Shown here one piece after another: positions 1 to 6,981 of a DNA stretch of 64,000 nt. Location of the stretch: the NCBI GenBank assembly GCA_900315455.1, contig OMZE01000001.1, positions 1 through 64,000 of the forward strand. The letters are read 5' to 3'. The stretch is from an uncultured Prevotellaceae bacterium (GTDB lineage: Bacteria; Bacteroidota; Bacteroidia; Bacteroidales; Bacteroidaceae). The notes beneath the pieces are model-generated. The model was not told the origin of the DNA. It saw only the letters and a program-made list of their open reading frames with translations, and made no database searches. Made by a program: the position numbers and the translations under genes. How positions within the stretch are numbered: the stretch's first letter is position 1; every line of letters begins with the position of its first letter.

Positions 1-15
1 AAAAAAGATATTTTG

Positions 16-23
16 TATCTTTG
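16..23 (+). promoter_or_regulatory. Probable -7 promoter element for the nuclease/EVE pair
   Basis: The sequence TATCTTTG matches the Bacteroidetes -7 consensus TAnnTTTG and lies 28 bases before the first ATG. The -33 element would fall outside the window and cannot be checked. Confidence 0.5.
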
Positions 24-51
24 TAGCATAAATTAATATATTTAGTGGAGT

Positions 52-819
52 ATGAGATTTCGTCATTCAAAAATTGGTTCGCAGAGTTTTTTATTCTCTT
101 CCAAGGAATCTATGGAGGAATACTATAAAGTCGCCTACGAATTGACAAAAAAGCTTTTCGTAGGCATGTCAAAACATGCTTTAGTTTTCAATTCCACCAA
201 ATACAACATTTATGAACCTCCATTCCTGTTTAGGGAGCGACAACTTGACACGTTAATTATGCCCGTACTGGACTCGCTTTGCAAGGGTCTTGCATTTGCT
301 GAATATCCAATGACGCGAAACAGCAGAAAGAAAGGTCTGGAAATTGAAGACTCGCAAGGCAGAATTGATTATTGGTGTATCTATAAGGACTATAGTTTTG
401 TTATAGAGGTCAAACATAGCTATGACAATTTCGAAACATCTTCAACAAACGACGAGAGATTGCTACAAAGATGGCGCACTATGAATATTGTCCAACTTGA
501 CAACATCAAAGATGAGATTAAACACTTTGAAGAAAAAACTAAAGGCGTAATTCGGTTAGGTCTGCATTTTATTACTTCACATAGCGGTACGAGGCTGAAA
601 GATAATATTAGAGATACTTTTATTTCACAGGAATGTGAGATGCTTTCTCGTTTGTATGTGGATTTGAAAGGTATTACTCCTCCTGATTTTATGTCAGTGT
701 GGGAATTAGATGATGATATGGTTTGTTATGATAATGACAGAGCCTATCCTGGGTTAATAGTTATGGCAAAATTTTTCAAAGATATAAAACATAAAGGTTC
801 AAAAGATTATTATGAATAG
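52..819 (+). CDS. PD-(D/E)XK-like nuclease candidate, AT-rich cargo gene
   Basis: A 255-residue soluble protein with no signal peptide or membrane segment. Residues 104-121 read as a strand with an Asp (D106), a hydrophobic strand and then E119-V-K121. This D...ExK spacing is the core of the PD-(D/E)XK nuclease fold, but the assignment is by motif only. The stop overlaps the ATG of the next gene by 8 bases, so the two genes are very likely translated together. The next product looks like an EVE/PUA-type nucleic-acid reader, which suggests a two-part restriction or defence function. The gene is clearly AT-rich compared with the conjugation genes. An unknown-function cargo protein remains possible. 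Confidence 0.6.
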   Translation: MRFRHSKIGSQSFLFSSKESMEEYYKVAYELTKKLFVGMSKHALVFNSTKYNIYEPPFLFRERQLDTLIMPVLDSLCKGLAFAEYPMTRNSRKKGLEIEDSQGRIDYWCIYKDYSFVIEVKHSYDNFETSSTNDERLLQRWRTMNIVQLDNIKDEIKHFEEKTKGVIRLGLHFITSHSGTRLKDNIRDTFISQECEMLSRLYVDLKGITPPDFMSVWELDDDMVCYDNDRAYPGLIVMAKFFKDIKHKGSKDYYE

Positions 820-1207
820 TATAAAATACGTTTTGCTCAAAGGAAATGAAAGGTTCCTTGATCATCCCAAAAGTGTTGCCCTATATGGAAAGCTCTTTTG
901 GCGAAAATCAGACAAAAAATTCAATGTCGGTGACATCGTGTACCTCTTCATGTCTGGTAAAGGACATTATCAAATTAGATACAAATTAGAAGTGACCAAT
1001 ACAAGTGTACCACGGCATGATAAGAGCTGTTGGATAGCTCCATTTGTGCCTGATAATGACTGCTATGAGTTTACCCCTGTGGCAGCAATGTATGAGGGCG
1101 AAGAACTTGGTTATGATGAATTAGAGTCCATTGGTATCAGCCGTTACACTCAGTATTCCACACTTAATGCGGAACAGGTGAACTTCATTGATAAGTATTT
1201 CAAATAA
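812..1207 (+). CDS. EVE/PUA-like domain protein partnered with the upstream nuclease
   Basis: A 131-residue protein. Near residues 40-60 it has GDIVYLFMSGKGHYQIRYKL, which resembles the start of EVE/PUA-superfamily domains (a GD-hydrophobic turn followed by alternating beta strands). EVE domains of this size commonly recognise modified bases in DNA or RNA and are often paired with nucleases in modification-dependent restriction. The ATG lies inside the end of the upstream nuclease-like gene. The fold assignment is a weak-similarity call; an ASCH-like or other small beta-barrel domain is the main alternative. Confidence 0.5.
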   Translation: MNSIKYVLLKGNERFLDHPKSVALYGKLFWRKSDKKFNVGDIVYLFMSGKGHYQIRYKLEVTNTSVPRHDKSCWIAPFVPDNDCYEFTPVAAMYEGEELGYDELESIGISRYTQYSTLNAEQVNFIDKYFK

Positions 1208-1627
1208 TAAGGAACTATAGCTAAACAACAGAAATTGGACTACTTCCCCACGCAAAAAATTTAACAAATTGATAATCAATTAGTTGGAAATATTAGGAAT
1301 GAAATTTGAGCCAAATTCTAAAACGCTGAAAATCAACAATTTGCAAAACTGATAATTACTATTTTTATTGTCAGAATTCCTTGTCGATTTGGAAAAATTA
1401 TGCATTATTAACAGTTCAATTGAGCCAAATCGGGAATCAGAATTACATATTGAAGGCTTATATGAAGATAGATAATACGCTGAAGAAAATCGTACTTCTC
1501 ACTTCTACGAGAAAATAGGAGTATAGTTTTTGTTATACCATCCATGTGTGGTTGTTCTTCGTAAATCCTCTACCAGCTATTCATATGTAGAGTGAGATTT
1601 GTATAACCATTAATATAAAACTTAAAT

Positions 1628-1726
1628 TGTAGCTATATGTAGCGTTGTTGATAATCAACCACTTACGTTGTTAATCAACGTGAGATGAATGTAGCGGAAA
1701 TGTAGCAAAGTGTAGTTATATGTAGC
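1628..1726. repeat. Phased TGTAGC iteron-like repeats with two palindromes
   Basis: TGTAG(C/T) occurs six times in direct orientation starting at 1628, 1638, 1690, 1701, 1711 and 1721. Spacings within the two blocks are 10-11 bases, about one helical turn, and the gap between blocks (52) is about five turns. Between the blocks lie the palindrome GTTGAT-a-ATCAAC (1647-1659) and the inverted repeat ACGTTG-N5-CAACGT (1665-1681). Same-face direct repeats plus palindromes are what replication iterons or multi-site regulator operators look like. No initiator gene is adjacent in the window. Confidence 0.55.
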
Positions 1727-1783
1727 AAAGCTACTATTTTATCTGTTTAGATATGTGAAAGATGTGTAGTGGAATAGTGGTGC

Positions 1784-1864
1784 AATGGTGGTGGAGGGAT
1801 GGTGGAATGATGGTGGAGGGATGGTGGAGGGATGGTGGAAGTCTCCCACCATCATTCCACCATC
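1784..1864. repeat. GATGGTGGA(GGG) tandem repeat with 19-bp inverted copy
   Basis: Several imperfect copies of an 11-base unit based on GATGGTGGAGG run from about 1784 to 1839. The 19-base segment at 1798-1816 is exactly complementary to 1846-1864, giving a perfect inverted repeat around a 29-base loop that itself contains more copies. A related GGTGGTGCGATGGTG sequence is present on the minus strand near 5386-5411. Confidence 0.75.
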
Positions 1865-1885
1865 GATTAAAATAGGTGGACTGCT

Positions 1886-2125
1886 TTATACAATTCCCCC
1901 TATTCGCTTGTTGAATTCATTGGCATAAAGTACCCCCAAAAGGTACTGTTCCAACTGCTCCAATGGCAGGTAGTCAGTACATTTTGTGCCATATTCTCCT
2001 GGTTCTGGTACGACATAGACTGCATACCTTGCCCCACATCGGGCATCAGCCGCCCGAAGGATGGCTTTCGGATTTATATCTTTTACCCATCCCTCAATCA
2101 TGGATTTTCTTTGCTTGCTTGTCAT
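1886..2125 (-). CDS. Small conjugative-element protein of unknown function
   Basis: A 79-residue protein if started at the ATG at 2125; an in-frame TTG at 2179, seven bases after the upstream stop, would extend it to 97 residues. It has no signal peptide or membrane segment and is rich in aromatic residues at the C-terminus (YLLGVLYANEFNK). It is the last gene of the minus-strand row that includes the two SSB genes, and the composition matches those neighbours. No family recognised. Confidence 0.55.
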   Translation of the reverse strand: MTSKQRKSMIEGWVKDINPKAILRAADARCGARYAVYVVPEPGEYGTKCTDYLPLEQLEQYLLGVLYANEFNKRIGGIV

Positions 2126-2185
2126 ATCACTTGATGATTTAGGTTGGGAATAGGCAGCACATCTGCCACCTATCCCCAAGGTGAT

Positions 2186-2731
2186 TTAAGCACCAATTTC
2201 AGACGTTACAAACTCTAAATGGCCAGCGAAGATTTCATCTACATCAATTTCATGCTCATTGCCCCGGTCGTTCTTCTCGTCTCCAATGATGGTAAGTTTG
2301 CCATCCTTGTTCACTCTGACGGCAAGGATAACCACGTCACAAGGCTCGTCATAGTCGTATGCGGCAATGATAGGACACTCACCTTCGAAGTGCCACTCAT
2401 ACCCATCATCCACACTCTCGCCATATTGACGGAGAGTTTCAGCAAGTTCTTCCTGCTCTCGATGCTTCACCTCCTGTACACTGTCATAAATGGAGTAATC
2501 TTTCAACCGTGCGTGGCGAATGACACGGGTCTCCTCGCCATTTTCTTCATTGATGCCGAAATCATGAAACTGCATTGGCACATAGTCGATGGGTGCAGCC
2601 ATCCAAGAAATGTTGTTTAGCGAATAGTCGTGCTCTGCCAAGAACACCTCAATGTCCTCTTCCAGCATGTGGTCGGGAACGTTCAAAACCTCAATGCGCA
2701 AGTCTGCGCTGTTCATTACGATAATCTTCAT
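2186..2731 (-). CDS. Acidic conjugative-element protein of unknown function
   Basis: A 181-residue, strongly acidic soluble protein. The N-terminal 50 residues look like a small alpha/beta domain; the C-terminal half has alternating strands and Asp/Glu-rich turns. It lies 30 bases downstream of the DUF2958 gene on the same strand and is presumably cotranscribed with it. Acidic small proteins next to SSB/DUF2958 genes on mobile elements are sometimes anti-restriction proteins that mimic DNA; that is only an inference here. Confidence 0.65.
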   Translation of the reverse strand: MKIIVMNSADLRIEVLNVPDHMLEEDIEVFLAEHDYSLNNISWMAAPIDYVPMQFHDFGINEENGEETRVIRHARLKDYSIYDSVQEVKHREQEELAETLRQYGESVDDGYEWHFEGECPIIAAYDYDEPCDVVILAVRVNKDGKLTIIGDEKNDRGNEHEIDVDEIFAGHLEFVTSEIGA

Positions 2732-2760
2732 AATCTTGTCATATTATTGGGTTAAACATA

Positions 2761-3147
2761 TCAGTCTTTATCATACAGCCGTGAGAGAAACGCCTGCAAG
2801 TCCTCGTCCTCAATCTCTGCGAGGGTGCAAGGCTTGAACTGCTTGTCTTGCTCAATCCTCAAAGTGCCAAGTCCGAAGTCGCTTGCATCATTGGTGACGC
2901 TTGCCATTTCGTTTGCTGACTGGTAGCCATATTCCGTTTCTTGCAGACCGGTTACGATGCCATAGAGTGTGAAGTCGTCACCTTCGGGCTGCCCTTCGAG
3001 AATGTACCATCGGATGTTTCCGAGATAAAACACTGCGATGCAGATAGCATCTTTCTTCTTCGCGTCCTGAGAATACAGGGGATAACCGCTCAAAGCCTCT
3101 GTCAGTTCTGGAGTTATCAGTCGGTTGTTGAATTTGGTTGTTGCCAT
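2761..3147 (-). CDS. DUF2958 family protein
   Basis: A 128-residue protein started at the ATG at 3147; the frame is open further upstream but that extension is not conserved-looking. The pattern LITPELTEALSGYPLYSQD near the N-terminus, a WYILEG strand in the middle and a GYQSANEM segment followed by an F-G-L-G turn match DUF2958, a small domain common on plasmids and conjugative elements of Bacteroidetes and Proteobacteria. Its biochemical role is not known. It belongs with the small minus-strand backbone genes of this element and supports the view that the left part of the window is mobile-element DNA. Confidence 0.75.
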   Translation of the reverse strand: MATTKFNNRLITPELTEALSGYPLYSQDAKKKDAICIAVFYLGNIRWYILEGQPEGDDFTLYGIVTGLQETEYGYQSANEMASVTNDASDFGLGTLRIEQDKQFKPCTLAEIEDEDLQAFLSRLYDKD

Positions 3148-3438
3148 GTTGCTTGAAATTTTTATATCCCTTTTATCAAAGCCATTCGGCTTCAAGTGAT
3201 GGGAAGATTTTTCTGCTTTCAGAAGAGCGGAGATGGCAACAAAGGCAAGTCTGGCGTGAAGAATACTCTTTTGGCACAAAAGGAAGATTGTTCGCAAGAC
3301 ACGACTTGCAGTATGACAGCTCCAAGGTAACTTCGCAGAAAAATGATTCCCCTGTCACATGAATGCCGATGTGATAGAAGATTGGAAATACGATGGGAAA
3401 AGTTGGGCCTCGGAGAGTGAAAGTACAGAAACCTGAAA

Positions 3439-3657
3439 GACGGTGGGCTGCGGAAAAGGCACGACGGCCAGAACGGACAACAAAGCGAGTGAACAATGAC
3501 AGCTTGGAATAAGCCATCATACAGAGCTGGCGCAGAATGAAGTCAGCCCTGTTGATGCAAAGGGAAAGCTGTCAACGTCCTCTCGCAGTCCGTTCCGTCC
3601 TCCACCAGTGCCATCGGCTCTGATGGAGAACCCGTCCTGCCATTCCGCTATGGGTGG
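3439..3657. repeat. 219-bp direct repeat, copy 1
   Basis: This segment matches 4984-5202 at a constant offset of 1545 bases, with about eight mismatches and no gaps. Weaker similarity continues leftwards for roughly 80 bases. On the minus strand both copies hold a short open frame beginning ATGATGGCTTATTCC, but the frame differs downstream, so coding is doubtful. The two copies bracket the AbiC-like gene. Confidence 0.9.
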
Positions 3658-3732
3658 AATTGTTGTAGATATATAATAAATTGGGAATAGTGATAATTTT
3701 TTAGAGAAATAATGCATATGAAATATATTTTG

Positions 3733-3740
3733 TATATTTG
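3733..3740 (+). promoter_or_regulatory. -7 promoter element of the AbiC-like gene
   Basis: TATATTTG fits the TAnnTTTG consensus and lies 42 bases before the ATG. No clear -33 TTTG is seen at the expected distance, so strength is uncertain. Confidence 0.5.
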
Positions 3741-3782
3741 CACAAAAATCATCTGCTAATAGCTGTAAAGGGGCTGTTATAG

Positions 3783-4856
3783 ATGATATCTATCATTGTA
3801 ATTATCATAAATTGTTTTAACTATATGTCAATTAAAGCAACAAATATAATATCGTACATATTCGCTTTTTTCTCTATTCTGTTGGTTATTTTTGGTTGTT
3901 TCGCCCCAATTATATTTACCCAAAGTAATGGTTTGGTAGATTTTTCTGAAACAGGGCAGATTGGCGACACCATTGGTGGTACGATGAGTCCTATTGTTGC
4001 TATTGCTGGTGTGTTTATGACTTTTATAGCCTTTCTAATGCAGGTGAATGCTAATAGAATACAGAGTAATCAACTCAGGAAGTCTTTGAGTTTGAAACTG
4101 TTAGAGAATAGAATTGACAGCAGAAATGCTTTACAGTTAATGAGTGTCGATTTAACGATTATGATAAAAAACATAAAAGCCATCAGTGATGAGATAGAAC
4201 ATTTTTGCAAGTTGACAGAGGAAAATCCAACAGGCGAGATTCCTTTTCACTTTACGCCCAAAATGTCAAATAGCAGGTATACTTCTATAAATAGAAACCT
4301 TGTCTATAATGCCTTTGCATCATTTATGGATCCAAATGAGTATCTTGAAGATTTTAGAGCGACATACACCCTTATGGACTTTTATTCAGAAGGCTTGGAT
4401 ATTTTATATTCAAATATTTATAGGCCATATATAGAAGATATTATGACATACAAAAAAATGATACCAAGTGCATTTGAAAATTTCTGTAATGTTTTGAAAG
4501 ATTACGCATCAAACGGAGGAAATAAAAAATTAATTCATTTGTTTTTTCAGAATAGTGATGACCGTTTAATAAATGAGGGTATTTTAAATATTTTTGAATT
4601 ACATAAGACTCTTGATGACAGAAAATTCTTTTCTCTTTATGATGCAAATCGTGATCAATACCAAAAACTACTTAGTTTGACAAATAGTGTGATAACCCAA
4701 AACAAGATGATGATTGCTGCTTTTCGTGATGCAAGGAATAATTTTCTTGCAGAGGATAGATATAATCGTCTTGTGAAAATAAGAGATATTATTGACAATG
4801 TATTGTCAAAAAATACCATTGAAACAATACAAGCAGAATTTGAAAAAAAAGAATAA
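3783..4856 (+). CDS. Putative phage abortive-infection protein (AbiC-like membrane protein)
   Basis: A 357-residue protein. Two N-terminal membrane helices (about residues 18-45 and 73-95) flank the stretch ETGQIGDTIGGTMSPIVAIA, a hallmark of the putative phage abortive-infection (AbiC-like) family, in which a membrane anchor precedes a long helical cytoplasmic domain. The remaining 250 residues are helical and charged. The start at 3783 is used, though an ATG at 3825 just before the first helix is also possible. The gene is very AT-rich, points against its minus-strand neighbours, has its own promoter and lies between two 219-bp direct repeats. It is therefore a separately acquired defence cargo gene inserted into the backbone operon. 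Confidence 0.75.
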   Translation: MISIIVIIINCFNYMSIKATNIISYIFAFFSILLVIFGCFAPIIFTQSNGLVDFSETGQIGDTIGGTMSPIVAIAGVFMTFIAFLMQVNANRIQSNQLRKSLSLKLLENRIDSRNALQLMSVDLTIMIKNIKAISDEIEHFCKLTEENPTGEIPFHFTPKMSNSRYTSINRNLVYNAFASFMDPNEYLEDFRATYTLMDFYSEGLDILYSNIYRPYIEDIMTYKKMIPSAFENFCNVLKDYASNGGNKKLIHLFFQNSDDRLINEGILNIFELHKTLDDRKFFSLYDANRDQYQKLLSLTNSVITQNKMMIAAFRDARNNFLAEDRYNRLVKIRDIIDNVLSKNTIETIQAEFEKKE

Positions 4857-4983
4857 GATATAACTTACACTTTTGTTTCTGATGGAACGTGAGTCCTTTA
4901 TTGCATGAAATCACTAATATGATAGAAGATGGAAAAATAATATGAAGAATGTGGTTTCTGAGGGTGTAAGTATAGGAATCTGA

Positions 4984-5202
4984 GACGGTGGGTAGCGGAA
5001 AAGGCACGACGTTCAGAACGGACAACAAAGCGAGTGAACAATGTCAGCTTGGAATAAGCCATCATACAGAGCTGGCGCAGAATGAAGTCAGCCCTGTTGA
5101 TGCAAAGGGAAAGCCGTCAACGTCCTCTCGCTGTCCGTTCCGTCCTCCACCTGTGCCATCGGCTCTGATGGAGAACCCGTCCTGCCATTCCGCTATGGGT
5201 GG
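4984..5202. repeat. 219-bp direct repeat, copy 2
   Basis: Second copy of the repeat at 3439-3657, about 96% identical. It sits just downstream of the AbiC-like gene and just left of the long hairpin at 5261-5356. Homologous recombination between the copies would remove the defence gene and one repeat. Confidence 0.9.
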
Positions 5203-5260
5203 GCGTAGTTTCGGATTATTTGATAGAGAAATCGAGGTACGAGGTTAAACGGCGTTGTTT

Positions 5261-5356
5261 GGGCAAACTTCCCGACGGATGGACTTGCTTCAGATGCATA
5301 GAATGTTCACTTGTGATCATCCTTGGCAGATGAAGCAAGTCGTTCCGTGTTTGCCC
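5261..5356. other. Long imperfect hairpin (three paired blocks, 23 bp)
   Basis: GGGCAAAC (5261-5268) pairs with GTTTGCCC (5349-5356), CGGA (5276-5279) with TCCG (5344-5347), and GACTTGCTTCA (5282-5292) with TGAAGCAAGTC (5331-5341). Internal loops separate the blocks and the 38-base terminal loop has no strong structure. It lies in the non-coding stretch between repeat copy 2 and the 34-residue minus-strand gene. The shape fits an oriT inverted repeat, a folded single-strand recombination site or a structured RNA; nothing in the sequence alone decides between them. Confidence 0.7.
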
Positions 5357-5454
5357 CTCCCGAAGAAGGTGTGCTTTGTCTGTGCACCACCGCACCATCG
5401 CACCACCGATGAAGCATACTTTCTTTGGGGCAAGGCCGTGATACGGAAAATGAA

Positions 5455-5482
5455 TGCGTCCTGCCGTTTACAGCAGGACGCA
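5455..5482 (-). terminator. Terminator-like hairpin after the 34-residue gene
   Basis: TGCGTCCTGC (5455-5464) and GCAGGACGCA (5473-5482) form a perfect 10-bp stem with an 8-base loop, eight bases after the stop of the minus-strand gene at 5490. The following minus-strand sequence is only moderately T-rich, so it may act as a terminator or an RNA-stabilising stem. Confidence 0.6.
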
Positions 5483-5489
5483 CTGGTGC

Positions 5490-5594
5490 TCAGCAAAGGA
5501 CTGCCGTCGCCCAGTCAATGGGCTTGCCCTCTTGCTTCATCTTCTCAATCAGAGCCTTTAGTTTCTCTTTCTTTTTGTTTGTATGATTATCCAT
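5490..5594 (-). CDS. Very short backbone protein (34 residues)
   Basis: The frame encodes a 34-residue, lysine-rich N-terminus (five Lys in residues 7-13) followed by KPIDWATAVLC. It has a canonical ATG, sits 44 bases after the stop of the upstream minus-strand gene, is followed directly by a strong hairpin and is preceded by the same leader hairpin found before the SSB gene at 6486. That combination supports a real small gene. Function unknown. Confidence 0.55.
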   Translation of the reverse strand: MDNHTNKKKEKLKALIEKMKQEGKPIDWATAVLC

Positions 5595-5608
5595 GATAAG
5601 AAAATTGT

Positions 5609-5635
5609 GGGCAGTTGGTTGGACTGCCCGTTACC
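5609..5635 (-). promoter_or_regulatory. Leader hairpin, copy A
   Basis: On the minus strand the order is GGTAAC, then GGGCAGT, loop CCAACCA, then ACTGCCC, ending 14 bases before the ATG at 5594. A second copy at 6505-6531 has the same 5' GGTAAC flank and loop but a stem with different bases that still pair. This points to an RNA structure kept by selection, for example a site for translational control. Confidence 0.6.
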
Positions 5636-5638
5636 TTT

Positions 5639-5860
5639 TCATTTCGTCTGAAAGCAGACCTTGTTCTTTCTTCTCAGCTGGAGTATGAGATTGCATCTCC
5701 AGTTCAAGTCAGCCAGTTTTTGGAGTTTCTTCCTCGTCTCCTCGGTGTTCTCCATCAGAGAGGCATAAATCAAGTTGCCCACCAATCTTCCCTCGCTGAC
5801 ATCGAAAGCCTTGAACGTCTTGCATCCGTCAAACTTCGCATAAACGATATACCATTCCAT
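5639..5860 (-). CDS. Small backbone protein of unknown function (73 residues)
   Basis: A soluble 73-residue protein beginning MEWYIVYAKFDGCKTFKAFD, which looks like a small beta-rich domain followed by a basic helical tail. The ATG at 5860 is 12 bases after the stop of the previous gene in the same minus-strand row. No family recognised; gene order and composition match the SSB genes upstream. Confidence 0.65.
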   Translation of the reverse strand: MEWYIVYAKFDGCKTFKAFDVSEGRLVGNLIYASLMENTEETRKKLQKLADLNWRCNLILQLRRKNKVCFQTK

Positions 5861-5872
5861 AGTGCCGTGATT

Positions 5873-6064
5873 TTAGTCGATATATTCAAACTCGTCTCTG
5901 TTGCAGGTGATTTCAGCTCCACTGCCCACGATGATGCAGTTGTACTGATAGCCATGGTAGCCGCCGGTGGCACTGTCCTCGTCCACTTGGATTTCCCAAT
6001 ATCCCCGGTATGGTTCAAAAAGTCTTGCGTATCTCATAGCTCGATGCGATGAAGTATTAGACAT
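5873..6064 (-). CDS. Small backbone protein of unknown function (63 residues)
   Basis: A 63-residue protein rich in Tyr and Gly (GYWEIQ, GGYHGYQYNCIIVG). Its ATG overlaps the TAA of the SSB gene by one base (TAATG), so it is probably translated by coupling to the SSB gene. No family recognised. Confidence 0.65.
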   Translation of the reverse strand: MSNTSSHRAMRYARLFEPYRGYWEIQVDEDSATGGYHGYQYNCIIVGSGAEITCNRDEFEYID

Positions 6065-6486
6065 TAGAATGGCAAATCCTTCTCGTCAGGTGCCGGAGCG
6101 TCTGTCGGTGGCTGGGGTGTGTTCTTCGCCTTTGCCCCTTTCCTCGCTGCTTTCTTCGGGTCGGTGCTCTGCTCTTCTCTCTTCCCTGCGTTCACGAATG
6201 CTATGCTGTCCGCATTGATGGAGATTTGTATGTGGCTCTCACCCTGCCTGTCCGTCCACTGCGATGTGGAGATGGTGCCCTCCACGTGGATGAGCCTTCC
6301 CTTGGTGAGGTATTCTGCCAGGCGGATGTGGTTCTCCCTGCTGCTGCGTACCCTTACCCATGTTGTGATATTCTGTCCTTTGGAATAGTCATCTACGGCG
6401 ATGTCCACCGCCATGAATGTTCCGTGCGTTCCTGTGATGGTCTGGCAGTCCTTGCCGATGCGACCGATGGTGTGTGTGTAAATCAT
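6064..6486 (-). CDS. ssb: Single-stranded DNA-binding protein (OB fold)
   Basis: A 140-residue protein started at the ATG at 6486. The N-terminal 105 residues follow the SSB OB-fold pattern: IGRIGKD, then a FMAVDIAVDD strand, TTWVRVR, a hydrophobic RLAEYLTKGR segment, HVEGTISTSQW and IQISINADSI. The tail ends DEKDLPF, which is the acidic DLPF tip used by SSBs to bind partner proteins. The function is coating single-stranded DNA during replication or conjugal transfer. A second SSB-type gene lies just upstream, and the leader hairpin at 6505-6531 precedes this start. Confidence 0.9.
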   Translation of the reverse strand: MIYTHTIGRIGKDCQTITGTHGTFMAVDIAVDDYSKGQNITTWVRVRSSRENHIRLAEYLTKGRLIHVEGTISTSQWTDRQGESHIQISINADSIAFVNAGKREEQSTDPKKAARKGAKAKNTPQPPTDAPAPDEKDLPF

Positions 6487-6504
6487 AACTTTGAAATGTA
6501 TAGT

Positions 6505-6531
6505 GGCAAGTTGGTTGGGCTTGCCGTTACC
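6505..6531 (-). promoter_or_regulatory. Leader hairpin, copy B (upstream of ssb)
   Basis: On the minus strand GGTAAC is followed by GGCAAG, a CCAACCA-containing loop and CTTGCC, ending 18 bases before the ssb ATG. Compared with copy A at 5609-5635, two stem base pairs are changed on both sides so that pairing is kept, while flank and loop are identical. Confidence 0.6.
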
Positions 6532-6600
6532 TTTATTATAATGCTGTGGAATTTTTTTCCCTTTTTTCGGGAATGCTCCCAAAGGGAGGAAGAAGAAGGC

Positions 6601-6981
6601 TCATTTGGCCTTCTTCTTTGAAGTTTTCTTCTCCTCCTGCGGAGTTTCCTCCTTTTCAGGAGTCTCGTAGAACTTGGTGGCCACCAGCACGACGCGCTGA
6701 CGCTTTGCGCCATCCTGGTCTGTCCATTCCTCGGGCTTGAAGTAGCCCTCTATTGTGAGCATCGAACCCTTGGTGAGCTTGTCGAACGACGCGGCGTTCT
6801 CGTTCTTGCGCCATGCTTCCACGTTGATGAAAGCCGATACTCGGTTGTTCTCCTCGCCGTTCTTCTCGTTGCGGGCGATAGCCAAAGAGAAACGTGCTAC
6901 TGAAGCGTTTGCGAACTGACGGATGTCTGCATCCTTACCTACGAAACCTGTCACTGCGAAATTGTTCTCGATCTTTTTCAT
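6601..6981 (-). CDS. ssb: Second single-stranded DNA-binding protein
   Basis: A 126-residue OB-fold protein: MKKIENNFAVTGFVGKDADI at the N-terminus, FSLAIAR, FINVEAWRK, KLTKGSMLTIEGYFKPEEW and a strand ending VLVATKFYE. The C-terminal 20 residues are Lys/Glu-rich and lack the acidic DLPF-type tip, unlike the neighbouring SSB. It is the first gene of the minus-strand backbone row. Two different SSBs side by side suggest separate tasks, for instance transfer-strand coating versus partner recruitment. After the stop, two small GC stems (about 6553-6595) precede the next gene and may act as an attenuator. Confidence 0.85.
   Translation of the reverse strand: MKKIENNFAVTGFVGKDADIRQFANASVARFSLAIARNEKNGEENNRVSAFINVEAWRKNENAASFDKLTKGSMLTIEGYFKPEEWTDQDGAKRQRVVLVATKFYETPEKEETPQEEKKTSKKKAK

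Larger units (their letters stand above)
1208..1885. other. Gene-free region between convergent genes, rich in repeats
   Basis: No convincing gene is present in these 678 bases. The left part is plain AT-rich sequence. From 1628 to 1726 there are phased TGTAGC repeats with two palindromes, and from about 1770 to 1864 a GATGGTGG tandem repeat with an inverted copy. Genes on both sides point into the region, so it is not needed as a promoter for either; an origin, a protein-binding locus or a recombination site are more natural readings. Confidence 0.6.
3148..3782. other. Gene-free region carrying direct-repeat copy 1 and the cargo-gene promoter
   Basis: Short frames are open on the minus strand but none shows coding character. 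The stretch holds the first 219-bp direct repeat (3439-3657) and, after an abrupt shift to AT-rich sequence near 3660, the promoter of the AbiC-like gene. Confidence 0.5.

Noticed and set aside
1784-1864. CRISPR-like array
   Set aside because: The repeats are 11-base, contiguous and without unique spacers; no cas genes are present.
2219-2620. Plus-strand frame of 133 codons
   Set aside because: Opposite the acidic minus-strand gene at 2186-2731, which has the better start, spacing and composition.
3176-3717. Minus-strand open frames over repeat copy 1
   Set aside because: The frames are not kept in repeat copy 2 over their length and show no domain; treated as non-coding repeat, though a short frame starting at 3520 cannot be fully excluded.
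5216-5596. Short open frames on both strands around the long hairpin
   Set aside because: They read through the hairpin arms and a terminator stem and show no coding character, apart from the 34-residue frame kept as a feature.
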